This document shows, piece by piece, positions 63,683 through 64,000 of a stretch of 64,000 bases of DNA (the first letter of the stretch is position 1; each line of letters starts with the position of its first letter). The DNA comes from Clostridia bacterium. Lineage in GTDB: Bacteria > Bacillota > Clostridia > UMGS1840 > HGM11507. The notes under the pieces are model-generated. The model was given only the letters and a program-made list of their open reading frames with translations. It was not told the DNA's origin and did no database searches. The DNA lies in assembly GCA_017414505.1 (NCBI GenBank), contig JAFQLQ010000022.1:100693-164692 (forward strand), written 5' to 3'. The position numbers and the translations under genes were made by a program.

Positions 63683-64000
63683 TTGAGTGATAATTGGATT
63701 GTTGCCAACTTGGAAAATGCCTTTGCAACTTGGAATGATAAAATGGCTGAAATATGGACTTTGGTAACAACATCCCCTCAGAACTTCAAGGGCGGTACTG
63801 TATGGTCGGTTGTGCAAGGTATTAACGGAGGACTTCAAGCTATTGGACTTGGCTTGTTAGTTCTCTTTTTTGCTATGTCCATATTTAAGAGCACGGCATC
63901 CTTCCGTGATTTTCAAAGACCTGAATATGCACTCAGGCACTTTATCCGTTTTGTAGCGGCCAAAGTTGCCATTACCTATGCAATGGATTTAATGGTAGCT
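63683..64000 (+). CDS. VirB6/TrbL-like conjugation membrane protein (CD1112-like), 3' end outside window
   Basis: A TTG start at 63683 lies 7 bp after a perfect AGGAGGTG site; 106 codons are present before the window ends. The visible part has a soluble N-terminus (about 1-45) and a membrane segment near 55-72 (LQAIGLGLLVLFFAMSIF), followed by EYALRHFIRFVAAK, typical of VirB6/TrbL-like proteins that follow Maff2 in these elements. Full members have several more membrane segments. It forms part of the type IV secretion channel. It comes 22 bp after the toxN terminator, so its transcription must read through that terminator or start from an unseen promoter. Confidence 0.8.
   Translation, partial: MSDNWIVANLENAFATWNDKMAEIWTLVTTSPQNFKGGTVWSVVQGINGGLQAIGLGLLVLFFAMSIFKSTASFRDFQRPEYALRHFIRFVAAKVAITYAMDLMVA

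Noticed and set aside
1..64000. CRISPR arrays, tRNA and rRNA genes
   Set aside because: No regularly spaced direct repeats of CRISPR type, no tRNA cloverleaf and no rRNA-like sequence were seen by reading. A dedicated covariance search was not possible.

Overview
This window looks like a chromosome segment of an uncharacterised, low-GC, Gram-positive, spore-forming member of the Clostridia, probably a gut or other anaerobic polysaccharide degrader. The signs are AT-rich sequence, strong purine-rich ribosome binding sites, lipoprotein-type solute-binding proteins, S-layer homology (SLH) domains, a spore-coat manganese-catalase-like gene and LplB/YtcP-type importers. The assignment is inferred from gene content; no rRNA or tRNA gene was seen.

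Positions 1-55700 form one large glycan-utilisation region. Cluster A (1-18602, plus strand) has two tandem heparinase II/III-type lyases (the first cut by the window edge), two secreted non-catalytic beta-sandwich proteins, a GH105-type unsaturated uronyl hydrolase, a solute-binding protein, two permeases and a membrane-bound AraC regulator. It meets a second, convergent regulator of the same type at 18681-20912. Cluster B (20980-34731) has a giant multidomain lyase and a corrinoid methyl-transfer set: three UroD-fold methyltransferases, a B12-binding corrinoid protein, a ferredoxin/ASKHA corrinoid activator, a DUF2284 protein and a PocR-type AraC regulator. Cluster C (34800-55666) has a second importer, a LamG-type secreted protein, an SLH protein, an SLH-anchored giant lyase, another secreted protein and a second, longer GH105 enzyme.

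Read together, surface and secreted lyases would cleave a uronic-acid polysaccharide by beta-elimination, two importers would take up the unsaturated oligosaccharides, and GH105 enzymes would remove the unsaturated end sugar. The corrinoid set may remove methyl ethers from the sugar; this last step is a hypothesis. A 78-bp element (73/78 identical by hand alignment) between the divergent genes of clusters B and C suggests that both answer to one regulator.

Positions 56300-64000 are mobile. A cotJC-like gene has lost its 5' end at the junction. Next comes a self-contained unit of an unknown gene and a SIR2-domain protein (candidate antiphage system), then conjugation genes of the CD1115/Maff2/CD1112 type. 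A complete type III toxin-antitoxin cassette (promoter, structured RNA, terminator, ToxN/AbiQ toxin, terminator) sits inside this conjugation run. The last gene (VirB6/TrbL-like) runs off the window.
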